NCBI GenBank assembly: GCA_017629925.1
Contig: JAGBWH010000096.1
Coordinates: forward strand, 1 to 13,080
Source: Clostridia bacterium
GTDB lineage: Bacteria > Bacillota > Clostridia > Oscillospirales > CAG-272
Length of the DNA: 13,080 bases
Reading direction: 5' to 3'
Numbering within the stretch: position 1 is the first letter of the stretch; every line of letters begins with the position of its first letter. Under the pieces are notes generated by a model, which worked only from the letters and a program-made list of their open reading frames with translations, made no database searches and was not told the origin of the DNA. Below are positions 6,201-13,019 of this stretch, piece after piece. Position numbers and translations under genes: made by a program.

Positions 6201-7204
6201 TCACCGGTCTTGATAAAGTTGGCGGTATTTTAGGTGGCTACGATATTCAACCCGGTTCTGTCACCCTCAATGGCACAGCCAACTATGGTACTATCACCGC
6301 TACAAGCGGTGCCGCAGGCGGTGCTGTGGGTTATGCGAAGATCGTGACAGCTAACCACACCTTAACGATGAACGGATTTATGCAAGTCGGTACTATCGTT
6401 GGCAACCAAGCCGGTTCTATTGTGGGTGCTGTCTTTAGTGAAACCACTACCAGCTGCTACGGAGAAAGCTCCACCAAGGTCACTCACACGATCATCACCG
6501 GCTTCTACAAAACCAGTCTCAAATTCACAAGTTGCGTTCTCAGCGGTAATGTTGTTGGTAGCGAAGCCGCAGGCACACTCGTTGGTCTGGTGTATAACAA
6601 ACCCGAGACCCTTCCGGTCACCCTCAAAGACATGATGTCTGATGTGGTGGTCACCATGGCAGGCCAAGTTGTCGACAACCCTGCCGCTTACCATCTGCAA
6701 TCGTATGTCGTTGACGCAGACGAATCTCTCAACGGCACCGAAAACGAAGGCAAGGTCGGCTACTACAAGAAGAACTCTGCCACACTGACTTACGTCGTAG
6801 CTTATGCCCATGGAGGCGAACTCACCCCTGTTTTCCTTGAGCTTGGCGAAGTGGTCGGTGGCATCAACGCTTCTGTTGATACCGCAGGCTCTGCTGCCAA
6901 CCTTTTGAACAAAACCGCACTCAATACAAACATCATGCCCACATGGGAAAATGGCGAAGAGTATCCCGAAATGGACACCGACTATAACGTATGTGTCATT
7001 TACTTTAGACACGAGGACGGCACCTTTGTTGCTGCTCAATACATCATCGAAGGCAGAACTATTACCGTTCCCAGTGATCCCAAACTCACAGGCTTTACCT
7101 TCAAAGGCTGGAAATTGGCAGGCACAGATGAAGTCATCACCTCCAAAGAACTCAAAGCCACAACCGTTTCCGCAGACGCTCTCTACATCGCTGTATTTGA
7201 ATAA
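3239..7204 (+). CDS. Large surface lipoprotein with InlB-like tandem repeats and a GLUG-like beta-helix
   Basis: Encodes 1321 residues. The ATG at 3239 has GGAGG 7 bases upstream and lies behind a strong promoter. The signal peptide ends in the lipobox LAAC (Cys23), followed by a short Thr/Pro linker, so the mature protein should be lipid-anchored outside the membrane. Residues 40-640 are eight tandem beta repeats of 75 residues (one of 76), each with a (Y/F)TVTFKDxxG start, a GTPExV segment, a FxGW motif and an LTxEQxKAL segment; they resemble Listeria-Bacteroides/InlB B repeats. Residues 641-727 look like the entry to a beta-helix, and 728-1120 carry about a dozen GGI(I/V)G motifs like GLUG repeats, alternating with CxNxGxI strands. 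A ninth repeat closes the protein at 1251-1321. There is no LPXTG signal. Adhesion or host/glycan binding is inferred from the architecture only. A strong terminator follows. Confidence 0.9.
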   Translation: MKMQKLLCLLLLVCAMGCLLAACTTTVATTTESTPPPIIHTLTFKDADGSIIGEEIAVEEGFSPSNIPQPPTVKNKVFTGWCIEGQDDTLYFASDIKSMAIIEDVTFVACYKDLTYTVYFKDSQGNLLGEQLKVVVNQSPAVVPEAPILPHKVFVGWSKVGTTEVLTEEQVKALVITGDTAFVARYADLTFTVTFKGDQGADIIGTPETVVSGQSISAIPAAPVLSEKTFLGWALEGTTECLTEEQIKALVIESDLTLVAQYKYITFTVTFKDAEGQILGEPEIVITGRSPLNVPTAPAVAGKMFTGWTIGGEGELLSAEQVKALSVTSDIVLTPNYGDITYTVTFKGEDGSVLGTPAQVVIYKTVSVVPTAPSVFEKAFIGWTKDGDGQLYTAEQIKAMPIEGDTVFTAHYAYVIYTVVFQDASGEVIGTPESVITGRQLTNVPDGPAVAYKIFTGWSREGDSTLLSTEQVKALAIEANMIFMANYKDVTYTVTFKDANGNTIGTPETVVVNQFVTSVPEAPTVADMLFTGWSKEGSSALISAEDILLQKVEGDVTYTANYKTQTFFVHFVDADGVALCDPIEVAIKQSLESVPVAPTFDLKEFLGWKMEGVEGYLTEEDIKALVITSDIYIIADYNIIQEDATWEGTPIRTQADLAALATAPAGLYTIIRDIELENWTSFALPSGIVLDGHDHNIYFLTTSLFTEVAGTVKNLTIVEPKISGGSQRLGALAGKLTDGAVISYINVVNADIASYYAGGIAAEAAGNVLVEYCTVSGTLKGATTSGNARVGGIIAYYIQPTSGEIAQLYIENCTNEANITITSNSAHAAGILASIGQGKLNNECHIIGCVNTGNVSVLGDSSESAGILAHANRCGLVEIFGCSNHGDISNAKASAGGIASFIGSGSSTGPITPSIIACENTGHITGKNSVGGIIGNLSGPGGNAVWQIHQCINHGIVEGQNNIGGIVGYASLGYKSINIYGSRNYGDITGLDKVGGILGGYDIQPGSVTLNGTANYGTITATSGAAGGAVGYAKIVTANHTLTMNGFMQVGTIVGNQAGSIVGAVFSETTTSCYGESSTKVTHTIITGFYKTSLKFTSCVLSGNVVGSEAAGTLVGLVYNKPETLPVTLKDMMSDVVVTMAGQVVDNPAAYHLQSYVVDADESLNGTENEGKVGYYKKNSATLTYVVAYAHGGELTPVFLELGEVVGGINASVDTAGSAANLLNKTALNTNIMPTWENGEEYPEMDTDYNVCVIYFRHEDGTFVAAQYIIEGRTITVPSDPKLTGFTFKGWKLAGTDEVITSKELKATTVSADALYIAVFE
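3356..5158 (+). repeat. Eight tandem 225-bp coding repeats (InlB-like)
   Basis: Residues 40-114, 115-189, 190-265, 266-340, 341-415, 416-490, 491-565 and 566-640 of the 1321-residue lipoprotein are copies of one unit. The period is 75 residues apart from copy 3, which has one extra residue (GADIIG). Within the unit, FxGW stands near position 40 and LTxEQxKAL near 51-60. Copies have diverged, so this looks like an old amplification; the last two copies are the most divergent. Confidence 0.9.
5420..6598 (+). repeat. GLUG-like beta-helix repeats with a cysteine ladder
   Basis: Residues 728-1120 of the 1321-residue lipoprotein contain irregular repeats of about 30-40 residues. Each has a Cys-x-Asn-x-Gly-x-Ile type strand followed by a (V/A)GGI(I/V)G turn. 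Clear turns are seen at GGIIA, AGILA, AGGIA, GGIIG, GGIVG and GGILG. The aligned Cys are residues 773, 813, 849, 882, 918 and 951. Confidence 0.75.
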
Positions 7205-7235
7205 GCGTTTGCATCTCACGTTATAAAATAGCGTA

Positions 7236-7269
7236 CCCCCTATTGGCATCCGCCAATAGGGGGTTTTTT
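7236..7269 (+). terminator. Rho-independent terminator of the 1321-residue lipoprotein gene
   Basis: A perfect 11-bp stem, CCCCCTATTGG (7236-7246) with CCAATAGGGGG (7253-7263), has a 6-base loop and is followed by six T residues. It starts 31 bases after the stop codon. Confidence 0.95.
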
Positions 7270-7422
7270 GTATACCGAAAATTTCGTCAATATGGCGGGG
7301 TTTCGCCTTCCCCCCGTAAATGGGTGATGTGCAGGCTCGAACCCACTTATCAAGCGAGACGAAATCCTCGCCAAGCAGGACGCCCCACAGAGTCAAGGCT
7401 AAATCTGCTTTGAATGGGACTA

Positions 7423-7479
7423 AATCCCTGCCTCCCTTGTGTAAAGGGAGGTGGCGCGCACAAGCGTGTCGGAGGGATT
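7423..7479. repeat. REP-like palindromic intergenic element
   Basis: An outer stem, AATCCCT (7423-7429) with AGGGATT (7473-7479), encloses two hairpins. One is CCTCCCTT (7431-7438) with AAGGGAGG (7444-7451), a perfect 8 bp. The other is GCGCGC (7454-7459) with GCGTGT (7464-7469), with two wobbles and a 4-base loop. The Y-shaped layout and sequence resemble a dispersed intergenic repeat I recall from gut Clostridia genomes. That is memory, not a search, and only one copy lies in this window. Confidence 0.55.
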
Positions 7480-7500
7480 GTAAAAAGCGATAATGCATAC

Positions 7501-7539
7501 AAAATCCCCCCTTTGCATTGCCGCAAAGGGGGGCGTTTT
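7501..7539 (-). terminator. Rho-independent terminator of the 842-residue lipoprotein gene (possibly bidirectional)
   Basis: A perfect 11-bp stem, CCCCCCTTTGC (7506-7516) with GCAAAGGGGGG (7523-7533), has a 6-base loop. On the minus strand it is followed by ATTTTG and on the plus strand by CGTTTTAG, so it could work in both directions. It lies about 40 bases past the minus-strand stop codon. Confidence 0.8.
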
Positions 7540-7573
7540 AGTGCTTATACGATTTTATGTTGGGCGTATTTAG

Positions 7574-10102
7574 TTAGGATTCTTTTTTCTCTTGAATTCT
7601 AAAAGCGGAGATGAAGAAGCCACCATACTTAGAAATATCGCCTTCAAAGTCGGTCAGGGTAATGGTCACGGTATGTTCGCCTTCGGGCAGATGGCAAGCA
7701 ATGCCATCATCACGCCATGCGTTTCCAAGGGTTGCAGAGCCGGTTGCATAATTGATAACAGCCACTACAACACCATCTACCGCTACGGTAACTTCGACGG
7801 AAGTATTAGCTCTATCCACCGCATAACGCCATTGCAGGTCGCCTGCACCATCATAAGTGAAGGTGATGCCTTGCCCTACTTGCCACAAAATGTAGCCGTA
7901 ATTCTTTTTGTTGGGTTCATTTTTAGCGGCAATGACAGAAACGTTATATTTTTCCAGCGTTTCAGCAGGAGCATTGGTATTGAGGTCGAATTGCACAAGC
8001 TGATAATCACTCTTCGGCACAGCCGTCAGAACGATAGTCTTAGAGGATTGAATGTTGTGTAGATCTGCGATGCTTTCCACATGATAGTAGGAGTCAGCAC
8101 TACGAGGCAGTTCAACAGAGCCGCCTTTTTCTACGCTCACAGGCTCACCAATAGGATTGCCCTCGGGATCTACAAAGGTAACGGTAAAGTTTGTGATGAC
8201 TTCATAGTGAGCGGTAAATTCCCAATCGCTGAAAATATAGGCATCAGGGTTCATCAAGTTGCCTTCCGCATCAAAGAAGCCACGGAAGACGGCTCCGTCT
8301 ACCTCTTGAGGCATTTCGGGTGCGGTGACTTTCAGGCCGTATTCTACGGTCTTGGTTTCAATGATGGTGCCGTCGGCATTCTTGAATACAACGTGATACA
8401 CTTCATCGAGTTTGCTGGTATTGAAGCGCATAGACGTGCAGTTCATACCATAACTATTGCTTTGCTCACCTACGTCATTGACATTGCTGAGCAGTACCAA
8501 TTTGAAGGTGTGTTCACCCAGGGGTACATTGTCGGCTATTGTGTACCAATAGCTCTTTGTCAAGGTAAAGGTGTTTACCAAAATGCCATCCATGTAAGCA
8601 GCGAAGGTGGCAACACCATTGGCTTCAATATATCTGGCGTCAACGCCCATATAGATTTCCACTTTGCCTGCCACTTCTTTTTGGAACACAAGATAGTCAC
8701 CGTCGGCAAAGAGGAACAGGTTGTTGCCACTACCTCTGTGCGCTTGACATTCATCGAGGTTCAGGTCTTTTGCAGGAATAATGGATTCTTGAAGAAATCC
8801 GGAAGAACGAACCACGCCAAGGACGATGGTCTTGTCGGCTTTGATGTCTTTGAGTTCATCGGTGCTTGCCATGGTGAAGTATTGACCGGCGGGAGCAGCG
8901 GGAAGAAGAGCATCTTGACCATAGAGGACATCCACGGTGCCAAATACGTTGCCCGCTTCATCTACGAAAGTGACGGTAAAGGTGGGATAGGTTGCCACAA
9001 CTGTAATGTCAAGGTCAGCCATCACAGGGCTTGCGAAATCATAGTCGGCATCGCCGAGCTTCCAAGCGGTGACCACGATACCTTCAGCGAGTGTGGGTTG
9101 TTCAAACAGTTTGCCTTCTTCGACGGTGAAGGTGCCAAGGAGCACGCCATCTTCGCTGAACACACGAACGGTGTGGTATACAGGAGGGATGATTTCTTCA
9201 TAGACAGCACGAATGGTGAGGTCAGCGGTCACAGGAAGGGTGAAATCATGTTCTGCACCCTCTTCGCCGCTTGCCCATTTCACAAACAGGAAGCCGTCCA
9301 CTTCGGGCGCTGTGGGAGGAGTGACGAGTTTGCCGTATTCGACTTGAGCACGGCTGAGTTCCAGACCGTCCCCGGAGAGGAAAACAACAGTATAAACGTT
9401 GATTGCATAACCAGCAGACAATTGCAGATCGCCTTTGACGGGGGTGTCAAAGTTGTAGAGTTCATTTTCTGCGGTTACCCAGCCGGTAAAGTGATGTCCC
9501 ACGGGGATTGCAGGAGGTTCGCCGGGGTCGCTTATGGGGTTGCCCCACTGAGTGGTCTTTTGACCTACCACTTCACCGTCGAGCAAAAATTGAACGGTGC
9601 AAGTCTTGAGAGACCAAACAGCTTTCAAATCAAGAGATGATTTGATGAGAGATTCGGGATTAAACCAATTTTCACCTGCATACCAGCCTTCAAAGTTATG
9701 ACCTTCTTTTTGGGCGAGTTCAGGCAATGTGACCATTCTGCCCCATGCCACTTGTTCGCTTGCCACAAGTTGATCATTTTCATCATAGAAGTTTACGGTA
9801 TACACTTCAGGTGTCCAGTGAGCCGACAAAGAAATAGGTTCTCTGATAGGTGTGGAAAAATCGAATTTTTCACCACCGAGATACCAGCCCGTGAAAATGT
9901 GGCCTTCTCTTTCGGGTGTGGGGGGATTTTCCAGGGCGGTACCATAGAATGTTTCCATGGTAAAGGTGTCAAAACCCTCTCCCTTAAAGGTCACTTCTAC
10001 TTTGTCATCAGAGAGGTTCCCTTTCATAGTGGTGCCGCAACCAACAAGCGCAAGCATAGTCAGCGCCAGCAACACGACAACTAACAGTTTTTTTGTGTTC
10101 AT
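7574..10102 (-). CDS. Surface lipoprotein with InlB/Flg_new-type repeats and a duplicated beta-sandwich module
   Basis: Encodes 842 residues. The ATG at 10102 has GGAGGAAGG just upstream; an upstream in-frame TTG overlaps that site and is rejected. The signal peptide ends in the lipobox LVGC (Cys22), so the protein should be lipid-anchored. Residues 35-372 hold five beta repeats of about 65-70 residues of the Listeria-Bacteroides/Flg_new type (FxGW, then FDFSTPV-like, then LxAxW/Y). Then comes a unit seen twice, at 374-562 and 639-836: a variant repeat ending in SKTIVLTAV or DKTIVLGVV, followed by a beta-rich module with (V/M)DGxxV and PxGEHTxxxxL. One ordinary repeat (568-636) separates them. 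The GEHT pattern recalls beta-sandwich carbohydrate-binding modules, but I cannot assign a family. No catalytic motif is visible. It has its own promoter and is convergent with the 1321-residue lipoprotein gene. Confidence 0.9.
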   Translation of the reverse strand: MNTKKLLVVVLLALTMLALVGCGTTMKGNLSDDKVEVTFKGEGFDTFTMETFYGTALENPPTPEREGHIFTGWYLGGEKFDFSTPIREPISLSAHWTPEVYTVNFYDENDQLVASEQVAWGRMVTLPELAQKEGHNFEGWYAGENWFNPESLIKSSLDLKAVWSLKTCTVQFLLDGEVVGQKTTQWGNPISDPGEPPAIPVGHHFTGWVTAENELYNFDTPVKGDLQLSAGYAINVYTVVFLSGDGLELSRAQVEYGKLVTPPTAPEVDGFLFVKWASGEEGAEHDFTLPVTADLTIRAVYEEIIPPVYHTVRVFSEDGVLLGTFTVEEGKLFEQPTLAEGIVVTAWKLGDADYDFASPVMADLDITVVATYPTFTVTFVDEAGNVFGTVDVLYGQDALLPAAPAGQYFTMASTDELKDIKADKTIVLGVVRSSGFLQESIIPAKDLNLDECQAHRGSGNNLFLFADGDYLVFQKEVAGKVEIYMGVDARYIEANGVATFAAYMDGILVNTFTLTKSYWYTIADNVPLGEHTFKLVLLSNVNDVGEQSNSYGMNCTSMRFNTSKLDEVYHVVFKNADGTIIETKTVEYGLKVTAPEMPQEVDGAVFRGFFDAEGNLMNPDAYIFSDWEFTAHYEVITNFTVTFVDPEGNPIGEPVSVEKGGSVELPRSADSYYHVESIADLHNIQSSKTIVLTAVPKSDYQLVQFDLNTNAPAETLEKYNVSVIAAKNEPNKKNYGYILWQVGQGITFTYDGAGDLQWRYAVDRANTSVEVTVAVDGVVVAVINYATGSATLGNAWRDDGIACHLPEGEHTVTITLTDFEGDISKYGGFFISAFRIQEKKES
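7595..8983 (-). repeat. Duplicated composite unit (variant repeat plus beta-sandwich module)
   Basis: Residues 374-562 (8417-8983) and 639-836 (7595-8188) of the 842-residue lipoprotein are built alike. Each opens with TFVDxxGN, passes Y(F/H)xxxSxxxLxxI and KTIVL, and ends in a module of about 130-140 residues with a GEHT loop before a final strand (SMRF / SAFRI). A single repeat (568-636) lies between them. Confidence 0.65.
8987..10000 (-). repeat. Five InlB/Flg_new-type coding repeats
   Basis: Residues 35-99, 100-166, 167-235, 236-304 and about 309-372 of the 842-residue lipoprotein are divergent copies of a 65-70-residue beta unit. They share a (Y/T)TVxF start, a central GxxFxGW-like motif (weak in the fifth) and an end such as LxAxW or IRAVY. 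They are closer to the canonical form than the repeats of the 1321-residue protein. Confidence 0.8.
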
Positions 10103-10142
10103 AAAACCTTCCTCCAAAATATGTAATATAGAGTATGCTATA

Positions 10143-10172
10143 CATATATTATATATAATCTTCTAATGTCAA
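10143..10172 (-). promoter_or_regulatory. Promoter of the 842-residue lipoprotein gene
   Basis: On the minus strand a perfect TTGACA (plus positions 10167-10172) is followed by a very AT-rich stretch. TATATG (10143-10148) at 18 bases is the best-spaced -10, and other TATA-like hexamers overlap it. The leader to the ATG at 10102 would be about 35 bases. Confidence 0.65.
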
Positions 10173-10290
10173 GCAATCCACAAATTTCATAAATTAAAAC
10201 AAAAGGATATGTGCATTTTACATAAATCAGTTGTCAAAAAACGGCTCTTTGCATACACCATGCCACATCTAAACCTGTTTTTATGTGTTA

Positions 10291-10347
10291 ATGAAAAAAA
10301 TGAAAGAGCAAACAAAGAAGATGTTTCGTCTTGTTTTGTTTGCTCTT
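10291..10347 (-). terminator. Strong rho-independent terminator of the CotH-type gene
   Basis: AAGAGCAAACAAA (10304-10316) and TTTGTTTGCTCTT (10335-10347) form a perfect 13-bp stem with an 18-base loop that can extend by AAGA/TCTT. On the minus strand it is followed by TCATTTTTTT. It lies about 40 bases past the CotH stop codon, isolating that gene from the downstream lipoprotein gene. Confidence 0.92.
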
Positions 10348-10388
10348 GCTTTTATTGTGTTAAGGTTTACATTACGCGAGGTTTCGCA

Positions 10389-13019
10389 TTATTTTTCCGA
10401 GACGAAAACTGCCACAACGGACAAATCTGTGTTCTCTTGCATGGAAACAACAATGCTTGTATCGGTGGCAAGGCAGCCTTCGAGATCACCGCCGTCAATT
10501 TCCCAATGGGAGAAGGTATATCCCTCAGGCGCATCTTCTACGGAGAAGGTCATGTTGTAGTCGGTGTAATATTTCAGCGTGCATCCATCCGCAGAAATGC
10601 TATTGACAGATGTATTGACGCGAAGGTCTGCTGAGTCGACACCTGAAACGGACAGAGATACCTCGTTTTGTGTGCCACTGAGAGAGAAGGCAGACGCCAA
10701 ATAACCCGACAGATAATCATAACGATAGGTGAAATATTTGATTGCCAAATCGTATTTACCATACAGATTGTTGATGAGTTGTTGGTCAACGTCGGGATCC
10801 GTGTTGGTATATGCAGATTCTACGACGCGTTTGCGGAATGTGGGATATACTTCAAGGAACAAATCCAGTTGATTGTCCAGCAACGCTTTCACACGCTCGG
10901 GTGCAAAGTTAAAGTTGGCAATGTCCTCCATCGTGCGAACGAACAGCTCGCAAAATTCAGGACTTTCCATCATTTTTTCAGCAAAATTATAGGATTTTGT
11001 TTTGTAATCAAGTTTGAGCTCACCGTTCACCAGCTTAAAATAAGCACCGGAAATGGTAAAGCCTAAAAAGCCGGGGCCTGCATGGGGCTGGGGTGTGGTA
11101 AAGGGGTCGGCGGTTTCGTCTGCGGAGTGTTTACTGCTCTTGCTCACCACAGAGAAATCCAAATCGTATACCACAAAGCGCCAACGGCCATCTGCCCAAG
11201 GATTGCTCGGATCAGGCTCAATGGCTCTCCAAGCAGAGATGTTTTGCGCCATGGAGAAGTCCATGTTGCCTATATACAGTTGGAAGCAGAGCAAATCCAC
11301 CAGACTTTGCATATCAATTTTAGAACACACATAGTCATAACAGGATTTCTTTGACATATCATGGCTACCAATATAGACCAAGAGATCATTCATGTCTTTT
11401 TGACATTCGAGCAAGCCTTCTGTGGTGGGGGCATCAAATTCAGCACCCCAGTGACCGCCGAACTTCTTGGCGGTCCAAATGTTGTCGTCCGCCACACCGT
11501 ATTTATCTTCTACGAAGTTTTCGGAGAAACGTTCATAGAGCATATAAACGCCTTGGTATTCCCCTTCAATAAAGAGAAGAACGGGAAAACTGTTTTGAGT
11601 GAGAATATCACGGTCGCTCACCAAATCTTGCAAGTAGCCCTGCCCAAGATGATGGTTGGCGAAAAAGTCATTGCGGAGTACCAAAGAACGGGTGCGGGTA
11701 TCAAAGAGAGGATATTCAAAAGAATTGCTACCATAGGAAGAACGGGCATACACATTGAGGCTCTTTTGCGCCACGCCGCGCGTGGAAGTGCCACGAATTT
11801 TTATGCCTACTTCTTGGTCAAATAAGTATTCGCCATCAGCGGAGAACATAGCAAAGTTGGTTTGTCTTTCCCAGTCTCTTGTGTCGTGTGTGCTGGCAGA
11901 CCAAGAATTTTCACCGTGGTTTAATACAAACAAACCGCCATCTCTGCTGTAAAGTCCATCGGGATCGGATGTTAGACACACAATAGGCAGACCGCTATAT
12001 CCCACTTTGCTGTCAAAATCAACAAAGTAGTTGCGCGTGACCACCCCTGTGGCATTACCGGCTTGGTCAAATGCAGCCACACGAAGCACAAAGCATTTGT
12101 CGATTTGATCGGGCGCCCACATGGTTTCCCCTTTGCCTATGACGTCAATGTTGGAATAGCGAACGGGATCAAAGGAAGTGTCGTAGACATGAATATTTTC
12201 CCCTCTCCACACGGTGGCTGTGGCGGAGGTGGTGGGGTCGGAGCAGTCGGTGGTGTATTTGAGGGTAAAGCCGGAAGGTATAGACAATGTCACGTCAAAT
12301 TCATTGTCATAAAAACCGCTGTTGGCAGAAATCTCAATGATATCCGCAGGCAACTTGCAAACAGAGTCACGGTTGGTGGTGCCGGGGGTGGCATTGCAAA
12401 GCATCCAATCGCTTCCGCCATCCAGAGAACGCCCATAAGACACATCCACGCCATTGCCGTCTATGCTGGGTACATTGACTGTCTCAAAAATGGTATATTC
12501 GGGGTTGGCGAGCACGATCGTCTCACCAGAGGCGGAAACCTTAAAGGGGGCGTAAAAACCATTTTTGGGAGGGATTGTGCCTTTACCAATTGCCCAAACG
12601 ACCACAAATCCGCCTGCAGGCACAATTGTTCCGTCGGGGAAAATGAATTTAGGAAGTTCCTCGGCATCATTTGACAGCATCCAGCCACTGATATCCGCAG
12701 GAGTGCTACCAGTATTATAGAGTTCAATCCAGTCATATTCGCCGCCATCCGGTGCCAAATGCTCTCCGTAACTTTTGCCCAACACTTCGTTTATGCAAAT
12801 GCCGTTTGTCATTTCATAGGGATAGTCGGGCTCGGGGGTGGTGGTACTGGAAGATGTGCTGGTGGAAGTACTTGTAGAAGTACTTGTAGAGGTGCTGGAC
12901 GATGTGTTAGGTGAGGTAGTGGTGCTGGATGTTGTACTGCTATCCGAATCAAGTCCACAGCCCACCAATACGCCAAGCATTACAGACAAAATGATGAGTG
13001 ATGCGAATATTTTTTTCAT
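10389..13019 (-). CDS. CotH-kinase-family lipoprotein with lamin-tail domain
   Basis: Encodes 876 residues. The signal peptide ends in LVGC (Cys21), so it should be a lipoprotein; AGAGG lies 5 bases before the ATG at 13019. Residues 27-61 are a Ser/Thr linker. Residues 70-215 look like a lamin-tail domain (INEVL, then DWIELYN, ISGWMLSND). Residues 228-335 resemble a chitobiase C-terminal beta domain (SGFYDNEFDVTLS, LKYTTDCSDP). Residues 340-770 are a CotH domain: KIRGTSTRG (407-415) and KSLNVYAR (419-426), EGEYQGVYMLYE (485-496), GNMDFSMAQN (584-593) and YDLD (618-621), the last two as likely metal-binding acids. CotH proteins are atypical protein kinases first known from Bacillus spore coats. 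Residues 807-873 look like a divergent InlB-type repeat (GYTFSHW). Kinase activity is inferred; the substrate is unknown. A strong terminator follows. Confidence 0.92.
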   Translation of the reverse strand: MKKIFASLIILSVMLGVLVGCGLDSDSSTTSSTTTSPNTSSSTSTSTSTSTSTSTSSSTTTPEPDYPYEMTNGICINEVLGKSYGEHLAPDGGEYDWIELYNTGSTPADISGWMLSNDAEELPKFIFPDGTIVPAGGFVVVWAIGKGTIPPKNGFYAPFKVSASGETIVLANPEYTIFETVNVPSIDGNGVDVSYGRSLDGGSDWMLCNATPGTTNRDSVCKLPADIIEISANSGFYDNEFDVTLSIPSGFTLKYTTDCSDPTTSATATVWRGENIHVYDTSFDPVRYSNIDVIGKGETMWAPDQIDKCFVLRVAAFDQAGNATGVVTRNYFVDFDSKVGYSGLPIVCLTSDPDGLYSRDGGLFVLNHGENSWSASTHDTRDWERQTNFAMFSADGEYLFDQEVGIKIRGTSTRGVAQKSLNVYARSSYGSNSFEYPLFDTRTRSLVLRNDFFANHHLGQGYLQDLVSDRDILTQNSFPVLLFIEGEYQGVYMLYERFSENFVEDKYGVADDNIWTAKKFGGHWGAEFDAPTTEGLLECQKDMNDLLVYIGSHDMSKKSCYDYVCSKIDMQSLVDLLCFQLYIGNMDFSMAQNISAWRAIEPDPSNPWADGRWRFVVYDLDFSVVSKSSKHSADETADPFTTPQPHAGPGFLGFTISGAYFKLVNGELKLDYKTKSYNFAEKMMESPEFCELFVRTMEDIANFNFAPERVKALLDNQLDLFLEVYPTFRKRVVESAYTNTDPDVDQQLINNLYGKYDLAIKYFTYRYDYLSGYLASAFSLSGTQNEVSLSVSGVDSADLRVNTSVNSISADGCTLKYYTDYNMTFSVEDAPEGYTFSHWEIDGGDLEGCLATDTSIVVSMQENTDLSVVAVFVSEK
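12837..12941 (-). repeat. Ser/Thr low-complexity linker in the CotH-type lipoprotein
   Basis: Residues 27-61 are almost only Ser and Thr, with an uninterrupted run of alternating Ser-Thr pairs at about 42-55. At the DNA level there is a short tandem repeat (GTAGAAGTACTT on plus). The stretch separates the lipid anchor from the lamin-tail domain. Confidence 0.85.

Larger units (their letters stand above)
7205..7573. other. Convergent intergenic region, 369 bp
   Basis: This gap between two convergent lipoprotein genes carries a terminator for each (7236-7269 and 7501-7539) and a REP-like palindromic element (7423-7479). The remaining 7270-7422 has small stems only, such as GCGAG/CTCGC near 7354-7371. 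The minus frame stays open from 7498 through this gap and on into the antisense of the 1321-residue gene, without a ribosome binding site; I do not call it a gene. Confidence 0.7.

Noticed and set aside
7320..7345. Possible tRNA T-arm-like TTCGAGCC on the minus strand
   Set aside because: The bases around GGGTTCGAGCCTGC do not pair as a T-arm, and no acceptor or anticodon arm could be found.
6362..7498. 378-codon open frame on the minus strand
   Set aside because: Most of it is antisense to the C-terminal part of the 1321-residue lipoprotein, and its N-terminal part translates the palindromic element and terminators. It has no ribosome binding site.
8081..9640. 519-codon open frame on the plus strand
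   Set aside because: It is wholly antisense to the 842-residue lipoprotein, which has a signal peptide, ribosome binding site, promoter and terminator. The antisense translation has no recognisable domain and no suitable ribosome binding site.
10285..10560. Plus-strand frame starting with a hydrophobic, signal-like segment
   Set aside because: Its start lies in the CotH terminator hairpin, whose complementary arms create the Lys- and Leu-rich translation, and the rest is antisense to the CotH gene. No ribosome binding site was seen.
12837..12941. Tandem DNA repeat as a possible CRISPR or phase-variable tract
   Set aside because: The units are short and in frame, encode the Ser/Thr linker, and have no spacer structure. 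The copies are imperfect, so slippage is unlikely to be frequent.
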